A DNA stretch of 64,000 nt from Ghiorsea bivora (GCF_000744415.1 NZ_JQLW01000009.1:124001-188000); one strand, 5' to 3'. Shown: positions 8,879 through 18,505, numbered from the stretch's first letter. Notes: generated by a model from the letters alone, not told the origin. Numbers and translations are program-made.

Positions 8879-9787
8879 CTAGAAGTAACCTTCTTTTTTC
8901 TTGTCTTCCATACTGTTAGAACCATGATCAATAATACGTGTTTCTCGCTCAGAACGACGCGATGCTGCTGCTTCAATCACAATTTCATCCATATTCGTTG
9001 CATCAGAACGCACCGCACCTGTACATGGGCTGCAGCCCAAGGTACGGAACCGTGACATGATCATTTTCGGTTCTTCACCTTCTAGGTACTGATCTTTATT
9101 TTCTTCATAATACGGAATCAGCATGTTACCACGTTCAATCATAGGGCGTTCTTTGGCAAAGTATAAAGGAACAATGGGGATATTCTCTTCGCGGATATAC
9201 GACCAAATATCCATTTCTGTCCAATTGGAAATTGGAAATACGCGCACCGATTCACCATCATGAATCCTACCATTATAAATATTCCATAACTCAGGACGTT
9301 GGTTTTTCGGATCCCACTGACCAAATTCATCACGCATAGAAAATACACGTTCTTTAGCGCGTGATTTTTCTTCATCGCGGCGTGCACCACCAAAAGCGGC
9401 ATCATACCCACCTTCTTCCAAGGCTTCTAACAATGCTCCAGTTTTTAATGCGCCACAACACCTAGCTACACCAAACTCTTTAGGGTTCATACCCTTAGCA
9501 ATCGCGTCTTCATTGCGGCGTACAATTAAATCAGCGCCAATTTCTTCACAAAAATTATCACGGAACTCATACATTTCCTGAAATTTAAAACCCGTATCCA
9601 CATGCAATAGTGAAAAAGGCAAAGGCGCTGGGTAAAAAGCTTTACGCGCCAAATGCACCAAAACTGACGAATCCTTACCCACCGAATACAACATCACTGG
9701 ATTACGAAACTCAGCTACCACTTCACGAATAATGTGAATCGATTCTGCTTCCAACGCTTTAAGTTGGGTTAACTTATGTTTACTCAT
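8879..9787 (-). CDS. cysD: Sulfate adenylyltransferase subunit 2
   Basis: Catalytic subunit of ATP sulfurylase. It transfers AMP from ATP to sulfate in complex with CysN. The 302-residue protein is a full-length member of the PAPS-reductase/ATP-PPase fold with the PP-loop SVGKDSSVL (residues 35-43), [27 protein letters not shown] and the C-terminal [14 protein letters not shown]. It lies 11 bases after the TusA-like gene on the same strand and ends just before a palindromic repeat. Confidence 0.97.
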   Translation of the reverse strand: MSKHKLTQLKALEAESIHIIREVVAEFRNPVMLYSVGKDSSVLVHLARKAFYPAPLPFSLLHVDTGFKFQEMYEFRDNFCEEIGADLIVRRNEDAIAKGMNPKEFGVARCCGALKTGALLEALEEGGYDAAFGGARRDEEKSRAKERVFSMRDEFGQWDPKNQRPELWNIYNGRIHDGESVRVFPISNWTEMDIWSYIREENIPIVPLYFAKERPMIERGNMLIPYYEENKDQYLEGEEPKMIMSRFRTLGCSPCTGAVRSDATNMDEIVIEAAASRRSERETRIIDHGSNSMEDKKKEGYF

Positions 9788-9798
9788 CTCTACCTCAA

Positions 9799-10017
9799 TT
9801 ACTTCTTGATAATCACGCGGTGTTTAGCATCACCCACTGCTTCAATGGATAACACTTCAAACCCTTGCTCTTCGCAAGAGGCAGGAACATTTTGCAAGGG
9901 TTCACCTTCATTCAAAATAACTTCTAACTCTTGACCTTTATCCATCTTGGCTAATTGTAGCTTCACTTTCACAAAAGTCATGGGACAAGTCTCATTGGTA
10001 ATATCTAAAAAATTCAT
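9799..10017 (-). CDS. TusA-family sulfur carrier protein
   Basis: A 72-residue TusA/SirA-fold protein with the active-site motif [12 protein letters not shown] (Cys11), [13 protein letters not shown] and a C-terminal strand HRVIIKK. Family members carry persulfide sulfur on this Cys. It lies 11 bases after the DsrE-like gene and 11 before cysD, in an operon that also holds a second TusA domain fused to sulfite reductase. A role in trafficking sulfane sulfur within sulfate assimilation is inferred. It is probably not the tRNA thiolation TusA, since no TusBCDE genes are present here. Confidence 0.85.
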   Translation of the reverse strand: MNFLDITNETCPMTFVKVKLQLAKMDKGQELEVILNEGEPLQNVPASCEEQGFEVLSIEAVGDAKHRVIIKK

Positions 10018-10028
10018 AACCTTTCTTC

Positions 10029-10529
10029 CTATACAAAAATAATGTGTCCATTTTCTGATTCATTGAGGAAGGTGGCAACACCCACTACATCTTCAACTTC
10101 TTCAATCAAATCATCTCGCTCCAATTCTAAAATATGCAATGCCATTTCACATGCCAACAAACGAATACCAAGCGCATGTGCTGCTTCAATCAGCTCTGGC
10201 AAAGTCGCCACATTATGTTTTTTCATCATGCTGGTCATCAAGCTGGGGCTAGCACCACCAAAGTTCAAACGTGAAAGCGGAAGTTTATTGCGTCCACCCA
10301 ATAAAAAGTTAAATACTTTAGCCAAAATGCCTTTACCCAAGGCTTTACGCCCAAAATCTTTCTTGAGCACATTTAAACCCCAGAAGGTAAAAAACATGGT
10401 TACTTTTCGATTGGTTGCCGCAGCCCCAGTCGCCATGACAAATGCAGCCAATATTTTATCAAAATCACCACTGAAACATACAATGGTTAAGTCTTTCTTA
10501 TCTTGTTTGGCTTCTTCTTTTTCACTCAT
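10029..10529 (-). CDS. DsrE/DsrF/DrsH-like family protein (DsrE2-type)
   Basis: The 166-residue protein begins with a charged tail, then the DsrE-like fold (LTIVCFSGDFDKILAAFVMATGAA, VTMFFTFWGLNVL), with a basic region and a conserved Cys in RLLACEMALHIL near residue 130. DsrE2-type proteins usually sit beside TusA and pass sulfane sulfur between carriers. Here it lies 9 bases after cysH and 11 before the TusA-like gene. Its partner is therefore probably one of the two TusA domains of this operon, which is an inference from context. Confidence 0.8.
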   Translation of the reverse strand: MSEKEEAKQDKKDLTIVCFSGDFDKILAAFVMATGAAATNRKVTMFFTFWGLNVLKKDFGRKALGKGILAKVFNFLLGGRNKLPLSRLNFGGASPSLMTSMMKKHNVATLPELIEAAHALGIRLLACEMALHILELERDDLIEEVEDVVGVATFLNESENGHIIFV

Positions 10530-10538
10530 TTCAATCTC

Positions 10539-11237
10539 CTACTTCTTGATCGGGTTGGCATGCAAACCACATTCTGCCACCGCATCTTCTTGCTCCCACC
10601 ACCAACGCCCAGCTCTAGGGTCTTCTCCCACCGATATAGCACGCGTACACGGCGCACAACCAATCGATGGATAAAATTGATCATGCAGCGCATTATAAGG
10701 CACATCATGACTTTTGATATAATCCCACACATCTTGCGCTGTCCACATGATAAGAGGATTAAATTTCTTAATACCAAATGCCTGATCATCTTCCACAGCA
10801 TGCATATTTGCTCGTGAATCAGCTTGTTCTTGTCTAAGACCTGTCACCCATGCTTGCGCGCCACTTAAAGCCCGCTTTAAAGGTAAAATTTTACGTACAT
10901 GGCAGCATAACTTACGTTTTTCTACCGAGTCATAAAACAAATTCACACCGTCCTGTTTAATCATCTTTTCCACTTCTCTTGCATCTGGAAAGTATATGTC
11001 GATATCTAAGCTGCTTTTCTTACGCCATATTTGCATCACATCATAGGTTTCTTGTGGCAAACGACCTGTATCCAAACTGATAACCCGAATCGGAATATGA
11101 TGTTTATCCAGAAGGTCTAGTAACACCACATCTTCCGCACCAAAACTACAGGCAAATACAACATCACCAGCATAGTCTGCTACCGCCTGTTGCAACAATC
11201 CTAATGTATACTCCACCTTATCAGCCAATATATTCAT
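10539..11237 (-). CDS. cysH: Adenylyl-sulfate reductase (assimilatory, 4Fe-4S type)
   Basis: Reduces activated sulfate to sulfite using thioredoxin. The 232-residue protein has the PP-loop remnant ACSFGAEDVVL, LDTGRLPQET, the paired cluster ligands Cys111-Cys112 (KLCCHVRKI) and Cys194/Cys197 (GCAPCTRA), and the catalytic ECGLH near the C terminus (Cys223). The CC...CxxC set marks the [4Fe-4S] form that uses APS, matching the absence of CysC. It lies between the radical-SAM/SLC13 fusion gene and the DsrE-like gene, 9-15 bases from each. Confidence 0.94.
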   Translation of the reverse strand: MNILADKVEYTLGLLQQAVADYAGDVVFACSFGAEDVVLLDLLDKHHIPIRVISLDTGRLPQETYDVMQIWRKKSSLDIDIYFPDAREVEKMIKQDGVNLFYDSVEKRKLCCHVRKILPLKRALSGAQAWVTGLRQEQADSRANMHAVEDDQAFGIKKFNPLIMWTAQDVWDYIKSHDVPYNALHDQFYPSIGCAPCTRAISVGEDPRAGRWWWEQEDAVAECGLHANPIKK

Positions 11238-11252
11238 TTTTCACTCCCAACA

Positions 11253-13874
11253 TCAATAATAAAACCCTATCACTGGCCACCAATATTTTATGACCACTAA
11301 AAACATAAATAACGCTGTTAGTGATAAAATCGTACCATATTTAAGCATGTGTATAGGATTCACATAACCACTGGCATAAATCATAGCATTGGGTGGTGTA
11401 CCCATGGGTAACATAAAAGCAAAACCTGCAATAATACCTATTGTTAGCGCAATCACTACTGGTTCTATGCCCACAGCAGCGCCAACAGGCATGGCAATCG
11501 GTAAAACAATCGCTACAGCCGCTGCATTACTCACACTTTCCGTGAATAACAGTGTAATCAACACCAATAAAGCGATGAGTGCTAAACCCATCATGTCACC
11601 AGGAATAAGTGTATGCGCCAACCATGTTGCGGCACCTGTATCTGACAATGCTTTACCAATAGCAATCGCCCCACCATACATCAACACTACACCCCACTGC
11701 ACATGGGTTTCCACTTGTTTCCAATCCACCAATCGTAAAGCAAACATCAACACTACACTAACCAGTGCAATACTCGCTAGCGCACTGGCATGTCCTGCAA
11801 ACAACCATGCAATCACAGTACCTAACATTAAAAAGCTCATCATCCAGCCTTTAAAGGTTAATACACCCATCTCCAATCGCCTTTCAGCAAACTTATCTTG
11901 TACCACTTGCATATCCAGCTTCACACGCGACACCATGCGTAACAAAAGTATTGCTGCCACACACAACACACCAATCACCAGCGGCAAAGCTGCCAAGCTC
12001 CATTGCATAAATGAAAAGCTTTCACCTGTTAACTCACCAAGCAAAGCCAAAGCCAATGGTCCTCTAGCGCCACCCAACAAGGTTGCCACACCACCAATAA
12101 TTGCCCCCCATGCCAAGGCAAAAAATATAGCTTGTGCGTAAACATGACCTTTCCGCAAACCCAATGCTCGCACAATTTCCCATGCTATAGGCAAAAACAG
12201 AGCTGCCACTGCATGTTCAGGCATCACAAATGCCATCAATGCAGGCAAAAATAACATCACCATCAATAAACGTTTGGAACTACCACCTGTTTTTTTCAAC
12301 ACAAGCAATGCCAAACGTTCGGACAAACCACTCTGCATCACACCCGCAACCAGCATAAAGGCACCCAAAATAAAAAATACTGCTGGGTTACCAAAAAATG
12401 CAAACACAGCACTTGCAGGCAATACCCCCAAAACAGGTAACAAGGCCAGCCCCAACAATGAAGTAATAGGCAAAGGAAGCAGCTGAGTTACCCATAATAC
12501 CAAACACAATAAAAAGACCAGCAACGCATAAAAAGCAGAAGTACTCAACCCTTCAGGCGCGCCACTATATACCCCCCAAACAAACGCTATAGCCAACGCC
12601 ATTAGCGCCATAAAAGGTGCTATTTCCGTAAATAACAACCGGTGGATGGGTTGCGTTTGCCTGCCTTCCTCTTTGCGCCTTAAGTGGCGTCGAAGACCAT
12701 CTAACCAACCATCAACCTTACGCCCCAAAGGTGAGGTGCTCCAGCGTGTTGCTAAAGTTGCAGTACGGCTGCTATCTAACACACCACTTTCCATAGGGGT
12801 TAAAACACGCCCCATATCTCTTAATCGATGTGAAGGTATATTAGAAGTTTCCAGTAATGCATACTGCTCTAATAACGCAGCTTCGATATCATCTAGCGTA
12901 GAAATGTTTTGGTGTTCCAATGGGGTATTGGGCAGTGGTCGAAATGGAATCAATAAAGGTACAATGCCTTTATCCACCAGTACCTTCATACCATCAACTG
13001 TCGATGCCACAGGCTCTAAACCTACAATCAAGTGGCTCACCACAGTACCTGGTCTAAAAATACGCCGTGCATATTCTAAAGCTTTAAGGATTACATCTTG
13101 TCCGCCCTGCTTGGCTTTACCTGGGCAAACTTCTTTAAAGCGCGTGGCATCAAAAACTTCCAAGTTGCAGATGAAAATATCCAAACCCGCAGCATAAAGC
13201 GCATCAATCACGGACAAATCTTTAGGTGCAACGGTTTCTAAAGCAATCTGTCTATGTCCCAAGTGTCGACGTAGTAATGCAATCACTGGCAATAGTTTGG
13301 ATAAACCCACGTCAGCAGTAGGTGAAAAACCATTGTATAAATACACCGTATCAATATCGCGCTCAGCCAAAGCAGCCAGCACTACTTCTACCAGCTCTAA
13401 AGGGTCTCGCAGTGGTGGTTCTGCTTCATTCAACATAGAGTCATACTGACAATATGCGCATGCATCACTTTTATTAGCAAAAAATCCACAGCCCATAAAT
13501 GGTTGTAATATTAGAAGCTTATCATGCAAAGAGGCAAAACTACCCATACGTGAACCCTTACGCGTACGTTGTTTATAAAATGCGGGGGCTTCTATTAATT
13601 CTACGACCTCTTGTTCACCACCACATGCTAGCACAGCCTTGTTTCCATCTACGGAAAGCAGTGAAAAACCACTGTCTTCCGTATAAGGCTGCCCCACAGG
13701 CACAGAGCAAAAGTGCCCCGATGGTAACCGTAAATCCAACACCGTTTCTGCACCATTGGTTTGTGCAAGCCAACGTGAAGCTTGAGGCAAACCATTGGGC
13801 AATGCCAAACCTCGACTCACCAAAGAAAGCTTAGTTCGCCCAGGGTTAGAGAATGGGTGTAGGTCGTCAGTCAT
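11253..13874 (-). CDS. Radical-SAM-like domain fused to SLC13-type transporter
   Basis: The 873-residue protein has two unlike halves. Residues about 115-360 look like a radical-SAM TIM barrel (LILQPFMGCGFFANKSDACAYC), but the cysteines are spaced C129-x9-C139-x2-C142, not the usual Cx3Cx2C. Barrel strands follow (DTVYLYNGFSP, ALETVAPKDL, FICNLEVFDA, SHLIVGLEP). Residues about 415-873 form a polytopic SLC13/DASS carrier with the ESVSNAAAVAIVLP and MGTPPNAMIYASG substrate/Na motifs. Placed between sir and cysH in a sulfate operon, the carrier half is probably the sulfate importer. The role of the radical-SAM half is unknown. No stop or frameshift separates the halves. Confidence 0.8.
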   Translation of the reverse strand: MTDDLHPFSNPGRTKLSLVSRGLALPNGLPQASRWLAQTNGAETVLDLRLPSGHFCSVPVGQPYTEDSGFSLLSVDGNKAVLACGGEQEVVELIEAPAFYKQRTRKGSRMGSFASLHDKLLILQPFMGCGFFANKSDACAYCQYDSMLNEAEPPLRDPLELVEVVLAALAERDIDTVYLYNGFSPTADVGLSKLLPVIALLRRHLGHRQIALETVAPKDLSVIDALYAAGLDIFICNLEVFDATRFKEVCPGKAKQGGQDVILKALEYARRIFRPGTVVSHLIVGLEPVASTVDGMKVLVDKGIVPLLIPFRPLPNTPLEHQNISTLDDIEAALLEQYALLETSNIPSHRLRDMGRVLTPMESGVLDSSRTATLATRWSTSPLGRKVDGWLDGLRRHLRRKEEGRQTQPIHRLLFTEIAPFMALMALAIAFVWGVYSGAPEGLSTSAFYALLVFLLCLVLWVTQLLPLPITSLLGLALLPVLGVLPASAVFAFFGNPAVFFILGAFMLVAGVMQSGLSERLALLVLKKTGGSSKRLLMVMLFLPALMAFVMPEHAVAALFLPIAWEIVRALGLRKGHVYAQAIFFALAWGAIIGGVATLLGGARGPLALALLGELTGESFSFMQWSLAALPLVIGVLCVAAILLLRMVSRVKLDMQVVQDKFAERRLEMGVLTFKGWMMSFLMLGTVIAWLFAGHASALASIALVSVVLMFALRLVDWKQVETHVQWGVVLMYGGAIAIGKALSDTGAATWLAHTLIPGDMMGLALIALLVLITLLFTESVSNAAAVAIVLPIAMPVGAAVGIEPVVIALTIGIIAGFAFMLPMGTPPNAMIYASGYVNPIHMLKYGTILSLTALFMFLVVIKYWWPVIGFYY

Positions 13875-13879
13875 TGTGG

Positions 13880-16213
13880 TTAAGTAGTTTTTTCAACCAC
13901 AATTTGCCATTGCGTATCTGAGATTTGTTTTTTCTCTAACACGCTTTGCCCTTGCTCCTCTAAAGATAACGGTACATTTTCAATGGGTTCACCATCATCC
14001 AAAATTACAACGAGACGAGCACCCATAGGCAAGCTCGCCAACTTAATTTTTGTTTTGACAAAATTCATAGGGCATGCAACACCAGATAAATCTAATGTTG
14101 TTACTTCTTCATCACTTACAACTTTACCAGCATCTTGTTCTGAAGTCTCGCTACTTTCAGGCACTGCAGCAAAACGTTTTTCAGCCAAGCTTACAAAAGC
14201 TGATTGCGCTTCTTTGAGTTTGGTCACACCAGATGCTGGATCAGACAAATCAATACTCATCATAGCTGCTTGCACAGCATTGTAATACTTCATCAATTCT
14301 GTATCTGTTGCTGCATTTGCAAGTAATAAACCAAACACTTCTGCATCATCTTCAGGCGCTTCGCCGTAAGCAACCAAAAATGCACGTACTGTTGAAACCA
14401 AAGAGCGTTTAAGTGCTGTTTGTGACTCCGCCCAGAACATGGCATCGGCATGCGCTTTGGCAATCATTAACTCATACTCTGCTTCAGATATCAATGCATC
14501 GGACATGGATAACACAGCACCTGCACACTCACCTTTTTTATTGCCCTTGGTATTAAATGCTTCATTTTCTGACCAGTCATAAATCAGACCGTCCACTTCG
14601 CCTGCATCAGCCTTGTATGGAGCCAATATCTCAGATAAACCTTCTTTACCCAAACGTTCTGCCCAGTCATGAACCGATTCATCACCTTTACGCCCATCTT
14701 TATAAGCTTGAAGTACGGCAATACCCGCTTCTGGCGCATGTTTGGCAGGCACCCAGTCTGAGGCAAAAGAAAAGGATCCACCCGCCACACCCGAGCCACC
14801 CACATGCAACTGGTAATGTGGTACAGGTTGCCCTGCAACTTTTTTCGCCATGCCGTGAAAACCCAAATCAGCAATATGATGGCGGCCACATGAATGCTGG
14901 CAGCCTGATGCTTTAATCGTAATACCAGCCAACGCACTATCTTGTTTTAAATCTACCATCAAAGGCTGCAAAGCTTGCGCCAAACCACGGCTGGAAGTAA
15001 TACCCAAACGACATGTTTCTGTACCTGGGCAAGCTGTAATATCCGAGATACCTCGTGCATAAGATGTGCGGAGATCGGCATTACCCAACACTTCAACCAC
15101 ATCATCCACTTTTTCTGGATTCACATCCACAATCACTAAACCTTGCTCTGTAGTCACACGCAATTCATTGCTTCCACCCAAGCGTGCAGCTTGAGCTACA
15201 GCGCGACATTGCAAGGGAGTTAAATCACCGCGAAAAACATTTAAAAGGATTGATGTTTTGCCATCATGTTGCGCAACAATACCGCTTTCAGAAAAAGGCA
15301 TATCACCTGTTGGCAAACGCCAGTTGGTACCTTCAAATACCACATCAGGTAATGTACCTTCAATCACCGCACGCTGTTTCTTGTATTCTTCGATAAACCC
15401 TTCTTCGCCTAATTTTTGTGCCACATATTTCAGGCGCGCACGGGCTCTGCGTTTGCGGTCAGAATATTTAAAATGCATACGCATCAAAGCTTCACCCACA
15501 ATCAACACATCAGATTCTTCAATAAAATCTTCTAACTTGATGGCTGGCATAGGTTGCGAGGACAAACCACCTGCCGCCCACACTTCAAAACCTGCTTTTC
15601 CATTTTGGTGTTTCGCAATATAACCCACATCATGCATACCAGCCAAACCACAGTCAGTAGCACAACCTGAGAAAGTCACTTTGAATTTACGTGGAAACTG
15701 TTGCGCCAGCGGGTGTCGTAAAAAATATTCAGCAAACTTACGTGCATGAACTGTCACATCCGCATGTTCAGCAGGACATTTTCCTGCCAAGAAACAAGTG
15801 GACACATTGCGCACGGTATTCCCACAAGCTTCACGTGTCGTAATACCTGCTTCATCCATTTTGCGCAGAAAAGGTACCACATCTTTAAGTGCCACAAAGT
15901 TTGCCTGAATATCTTGGCGTGTGGTGATATGCGCAACTTTTTCAGGCGCTTCTTTTAGTGTTCCATCAGTAGGCATCGCCCCTGCATATAATTCTGCACA
16001 CTCACCCATGACTTCCAATTGCGCAGGCGTTAATACACCGCCAGGGAATTTGGCACGAATCATTTGTACACCTTCTTGGCGTTGACCATACACACCCATC
16101 TGCAAGCGGAATGGGGTAAACCTTTCTTCGGGCATCGTTCCAGCCTTAAATGCCTTATAACCTGCTTCAAATTCGTCCACATCTGTGGTTTGTGCAAAAT
16201 CAAATGTACTCAT
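13880..16213 (-). CDS. Sulfite/nitrite reductase-type hemoprotein with C-terminal TusA domain
   Basis: The 777-residue protein has two ferredoxin-type NIR/SIR repeats (about 1-280 and 305-560), a helical linker region (575-685) and a TusA domain (705-777) with CPMNFVKTK. The second repeat has the canonical siroheme/[4Fe-4S] ligands Cys395-x5-Cys401 and Cys438-x3-Cys442. The first repeat has a complete second set, Cys140-x5-Cys146 and Cys184-x3-Cys188. In this operon it should reduce sulfite to sulfide, perhaps handing sulfur to its own TusA domain. A GAGAGG Shine-Dalgarno precedes the ATG. The neighbours make sulfite more likely than nitrite as substrate. Confidence 0.85.
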   Translation of the reverse strand: MSTFDFAQTTDVDEFEAGYKAFKAGTMPEERFTPFRLQMGVYGQRQEGVQMIRAKFPGGVLTPAQLEVMGECAELYAGAMPTDGTLKEAPEKVAHITTRQDIQANFVALKDVVPFLRKMDEAGITTREACGNTVRNVSTCFLAGKCPAEHADVTVHARKFAEYFLRHPLAQQFPRKFKVTFSGCATDCGLAGMHDVGYIAKHQNGKAGFEVWAAGGLSSQPMPAIKLEDFIEESDVLIVGEALMRMHFKYSDRKRRARARLKYVAQKLGEEGFIEEYKKQRAVIEGTLPDVVFEGTNWRLPTGDMPFSESGIVAQHDGKTSILLNVFRGDLTPLQCRAVAQAARLGGSNELRVTTEQGLVIVDVNPEKVDDVVEVLGNADLRTSYARGISDITACPGTETCRLGITSSRGLAQALQPLMVDLKQDSALAGITIKASGCQHSCGRHHIADLGFHGMAKKVAGQPVPHYQLHVGGSGVAGGSFSFASDWVPAKHAPEAGIAVLQAYKDGRKGDESVHDWAERLGKEGLSEILAPYKADAGEVDGLIYDWSENEAFNTKGNKKGECAGAVLSMSDALISEAEYELMIAKAHADAMFWAESQTALKRSLVSTVRAFLVAYGEAPEDDAEVFGLLLANAATDTELMKYYNAVQAAMMSIDLSDPASGVTKLKEAQSAFVSLAEKRFAAVPESSETSEQDAGKVVSDEEVTTLDLSGVACPMNFVKTKIKLASLPMGARLVVILDDGEPIENVPLSLEEQGQSVLEKKQISDTQWQIVVEKTT

Positions 16214-16332
16214 CTTTTTTACCTCTCATTCCTACTCAAGTTTACACGAAAACTTAAGCACAAGCATCCTGCACGCAGAAAGTCATTTCTACGCTTTTCA
16301 TGCATTAAATTACTTTAAAGCTGTTGTCTTAG

Positions 16333-17154
16333 TTATTCGCCAAACTTCAATTCACAAGCTTGTTCATAAGTGACCAAATCTGTAATCGTTGGATTCTCAC
16401 CACACAATGGACATTGTGGATCTTTACGAAGTTTAAGCTTCTTCCATTCCATACGTAAGGCATCAAAAGTCATCAACTTACCTGATAATGATTCACCAAT
16501 ACCCAACAATTCTTTTACGGCCTCTACAGCTTGAATTGTACCCACAGCGCCTGCAAGCGCACCCAAAATACCCGCTTCAGAACATGATGGCACCAAACCT
16601 GTTGGTGGTGGCTCTGGATACAAACAACGGTAACATGGCCCTTCTTTATGCACATGGGGTTTATAAGTCGCCACTTGCCCTTCGAAACGGAACATCGCGC
16701 CAGAAATCAAAGGTTTCTTTTCAAAATAACATGCATCATTCACCAAAAAACGCGTTGGGAAGTTATCACAGCCATCAATGATTAAATCGTATTCAGAAAT
16801 AATGTCGCGAATATTTTCTTCAGTTACAAAATAGTTATACACATTCACTTTCACATCAGGGTTCAGCTCTTGCATGGTTTGTTTGGCTGATTCCACTTTA
16901 GGCATACCAACGCGTTTGGTATTGTGAATAATTTGGCGCTGTAGGTTTGAAGAATCCACAATATCTGCATCAGCAATACCAATCGTACCCACGCCTGCTG
17001 CTGCCAAATAATAGGCTACAGGCGAACCCAAGCCACCAGCACCAATCATAAACACTTTAGACTCAAGCAGTTTACTTTGCCCTTCAGCACCTACTTCTGG
17101 CAGGATAATATGACGCGAATAGCGTTCAATTTGTTCTTCTGTAAAATCAATCAT
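16333..17154 (-). CDS. MoeB/ThiF-family adenylyltransferase for sulfur carrier protein
   Basis: E1-like enzyme that adenylates the C-terminal glycine of a ubiquitin-fold carrier so that it can be thiocarboxylated. The 273-residue protein carries GAGGLGSPVAYYLAAAGVG (ATP site), DSSNLQRQ, the DGCDNFPTRFL motif and two CxxC pairs that bind zinc (CYRCLYP, CPLCGE). It lacks a C-terminal rhodanese domain. A MoaD/ThiS-like carrier gene lies 1.35 kb upstream in the same operon with cysK and a NIL gene between. Its likely substrate is that carrier and the purpose sulfur incorporation into cysteine or homocysteine rather than molybdopterin. This last point is inference. Confidence 0.88.
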   Translation of the reverse strand: MIDFTEEQIERYSRHIILPEVGAEGQSKLLESKVFMIGAGGLGSPVAYYLAAAGVGTIGIADADIVDSSNLQRQIIHNTKRVGMPKVESAKQTMQELNPDVKVNVYNYFVTEENIRDIISEYDLIIDGCDNFPTRFLVNDACYFEKKPLISGAMFRFEGQVATYKPHVHKEGPCYRCLYPEPPPTGLVPSCSEAGILGALAGAVGTIQAVEAVKELLGIGESLSGKLMTFDALRMEWKKLKLRKDPQCPLCGENPTITDLVTYEQACELKFGE

Positions 17155-17162
17155 GTTAACCC

Positions 17163-18095
17163 TTAAACCTCAATATTCTTAAATAAATCTGTACTCATAT
17201 ACCGCTCTGCCATGGATGGTAGAATCACAACAATACGTTTTCCCTTCATCTCACCCTGAGCCGCTACACGTAATGCTGCAGCAACTGCTGCACCTGAAGA
17301 AATACCCCCCGGAATACCTTCTTCATCTGCCAAACGACGTGCCATGGCAAAAGCATCATCATTGCTCACCTGCTCCACACTATCCACAATATCCCTATTC
17401 AAGTTCTTAGGGATAAAACCAGCACCAATACCTTGGATTTTATGTGGTGATGGTTCACCACCTGAAAGCACTGGTGAGTCTGATGGTTCTACCGCAATCG
17501 CTTTAAAATCTTTATTGCGTGATTTTAATACTTCTGCAACACCAGTGATTGTACCACCAGTACCCACACCTGCGACAATCGCATCCACATTACCACTACA
17601 ATCTTTCCAAATTTCTTCAGCCGTGGTTTGGCGGTGAATTTCAGGATTCGCTGGGTTATCAAATTGTTGCGGCATAAAACCATTCTCAATCGTTGTAACC
17701 AACGCTGTAGCCTTGGCAATTGCACCCTTCATACCCAGCGACGCAGGTGTTAATACCAATTCAGCCCCGAGCAACTTCAAAAGCTTACGGCGCTCTATAC
17801 TCATTGACTCAGGCATGGTTAAAATACATCTGTAACCTTTCGCACGAGCCACAAATGCCAATGCAATGCCAGTATTCCCTGAAGTTGGTTCTACAATCGT
17901 ACCACCATCTTTAAGTAGGCCTTTGGCTTCAGCATCTTCAATCATGGCTTTACCAATACGGTCTTTGACCGAATTCAGCGGGTTAAAAAACTCACATTTC
18001 ACCAATATTTCAGCATCCAAGTCTGCACCAATGCGATTCAAACGAATCAGTGGTGTATTGCCAACGGCTTCTGCTGCATTGTTATAAATCGCCAT
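17163..18095 (-). CDS. cysK: Cysteine synthase (PLP, O-acetylserine sulfhydrylase family)
   Basis: Replaces the acetyl (or phosphate) group of an activated serine with sulfide or a thiocarboxylate to give cysteine. The 310-residue protein is full length with the PLP lysine in NSVKDRIG (near residue 43), [14 protein letters not shown], the PLP-phosphate loop [11 protein letters not shown] and [13 protein letters not shown]. It lies 8 bases before moeB and after the NIL gene. The presence of a MoeB and a ubiquitin-fold carrier leaves open a CysM-like use of carrier thiocarboxylate as sulfur donor. Confidence 0.93.
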   Translation of the reverse strand: MAIYNNAAEAVGNTPLIRLNRIGADLDAEILVKCEFFNPLNSVKDRIGKAMIEDAEAKGLLKDGGTIVEPTSGNTGIALAFVARAKGYRCILTMPESMSIERRKLLKLLGAELVLTPASLGMKGAIAKATALVTTIENGFMPQQFDNPANPEIHRQTTAEEIWKDCSGNVDAIVAGVGTGGTITGVAEVLKSRNKDFKAIAVEPSDSPVLSGGEPSPHKIQGIGAGFIPKNLNRDIVDSVEQVSNDDAFAMARRLADEEGIPGGISSGAAVAAALRVAAQGEMKGKRIVVILPSMAERYMSTDLFKNIEV

Positions 18096-18123
18096 AACCT
18101 ACTCCTTGCCCAAGCTTGAAGAA

Positions 18124-18366
18124 TTAACCTTCAATAATACCCTGCTCAATAGGCTCCACATGTATACCATCTTGTGCTTCAAGCCACTTCACAGCAGCTT
18201 CAACCACTTCTGTTTCACCTTCAATTTCAAGTCCAACCAAACCCATATCTTCTTTGACTTCCGCTGTACGAATATTGGTGATAACATCAAATTCTTTCGC
18301 CAATTTCCAAATCACTGGTTCAGTTACTTTTTCTTTGTCAAAATTCAAATACACACGTAATTTCAT
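18124..18366 (-). CDS. NIL-domain protein
   Basis: An 80-residue protein made only of a NIL (ferredoxin-like, ACT-related) domain: KLRVYLNFDKEKVTEPVIWKLA, then IRTAEVKEDMGLVGLEIEGE, ending in a VEAAVKWLEAQDGIHVEPI segment. NIL domains occur at the C terminus of the methionine importer MetN and in archaeal homocysteine synthesis proteins. The start at 18366 is preferred to a GTG at 18375 because AGGTGG lies 5 bases before it. Between a sulfur carrier gene and cysK under a SAM riboswitch, a role in homocysteine/methionine synthesis or its allosteric control is plausible but unproven. Confidence 0.8.
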   Translation of the reverse strand: MKLRVYLNFDKEKVTEPVIWKLAKEFDVITNIRTAEVKEDMGLVGLEIEGETEVVEAAVKWLEAQDGIHVEPIEQGIIEG

Positions 18367-18380
18367 ATCATCCACCTATT

Positions 18381-18504
18381 CTAAAGTTATATTTTTGTTC
18401 TCATGCAAGGCATGGTAAGTGCGAGAAGGCCAGCATACTTTTCTAATATGTGAGCATCACAGCACTTATCTTAACGCCGCAATGGGATAAAAAGATAGCT
18501 TTAG
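18381..18504. repeat. Intercistronic palindromic element, copy 3
   Basis: It fills the gap between the carrier gene (stop 18506) and the NIL gene. The arms ctaaagttatatttttg and the complement of the right end, ctaaagctatctttttat, match with G-U-type changes. The core has gcaaggc, a 9-bp stem GGTAAGTGC/GCACTTATC not seen in the other copies, tgagca, and the box aacgccgcaatggg. Confidence 0.6.
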
Positions 18505-18505
18505 T

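Noticed and set aside
10042-10674. 210-codon plus-strand ORF opposite dsrE-like and cysH
   Set aside because: Composition is that of an antisense shadow (Ser/Lys/Pro runs); the minus-strand genes have clear family motifs.
11389-12141. 250-codon plus-strand ORF opposite the SLC13 half
   Set aside because: It is the complement of hydrophobic codons and has no motif or ribosome site.
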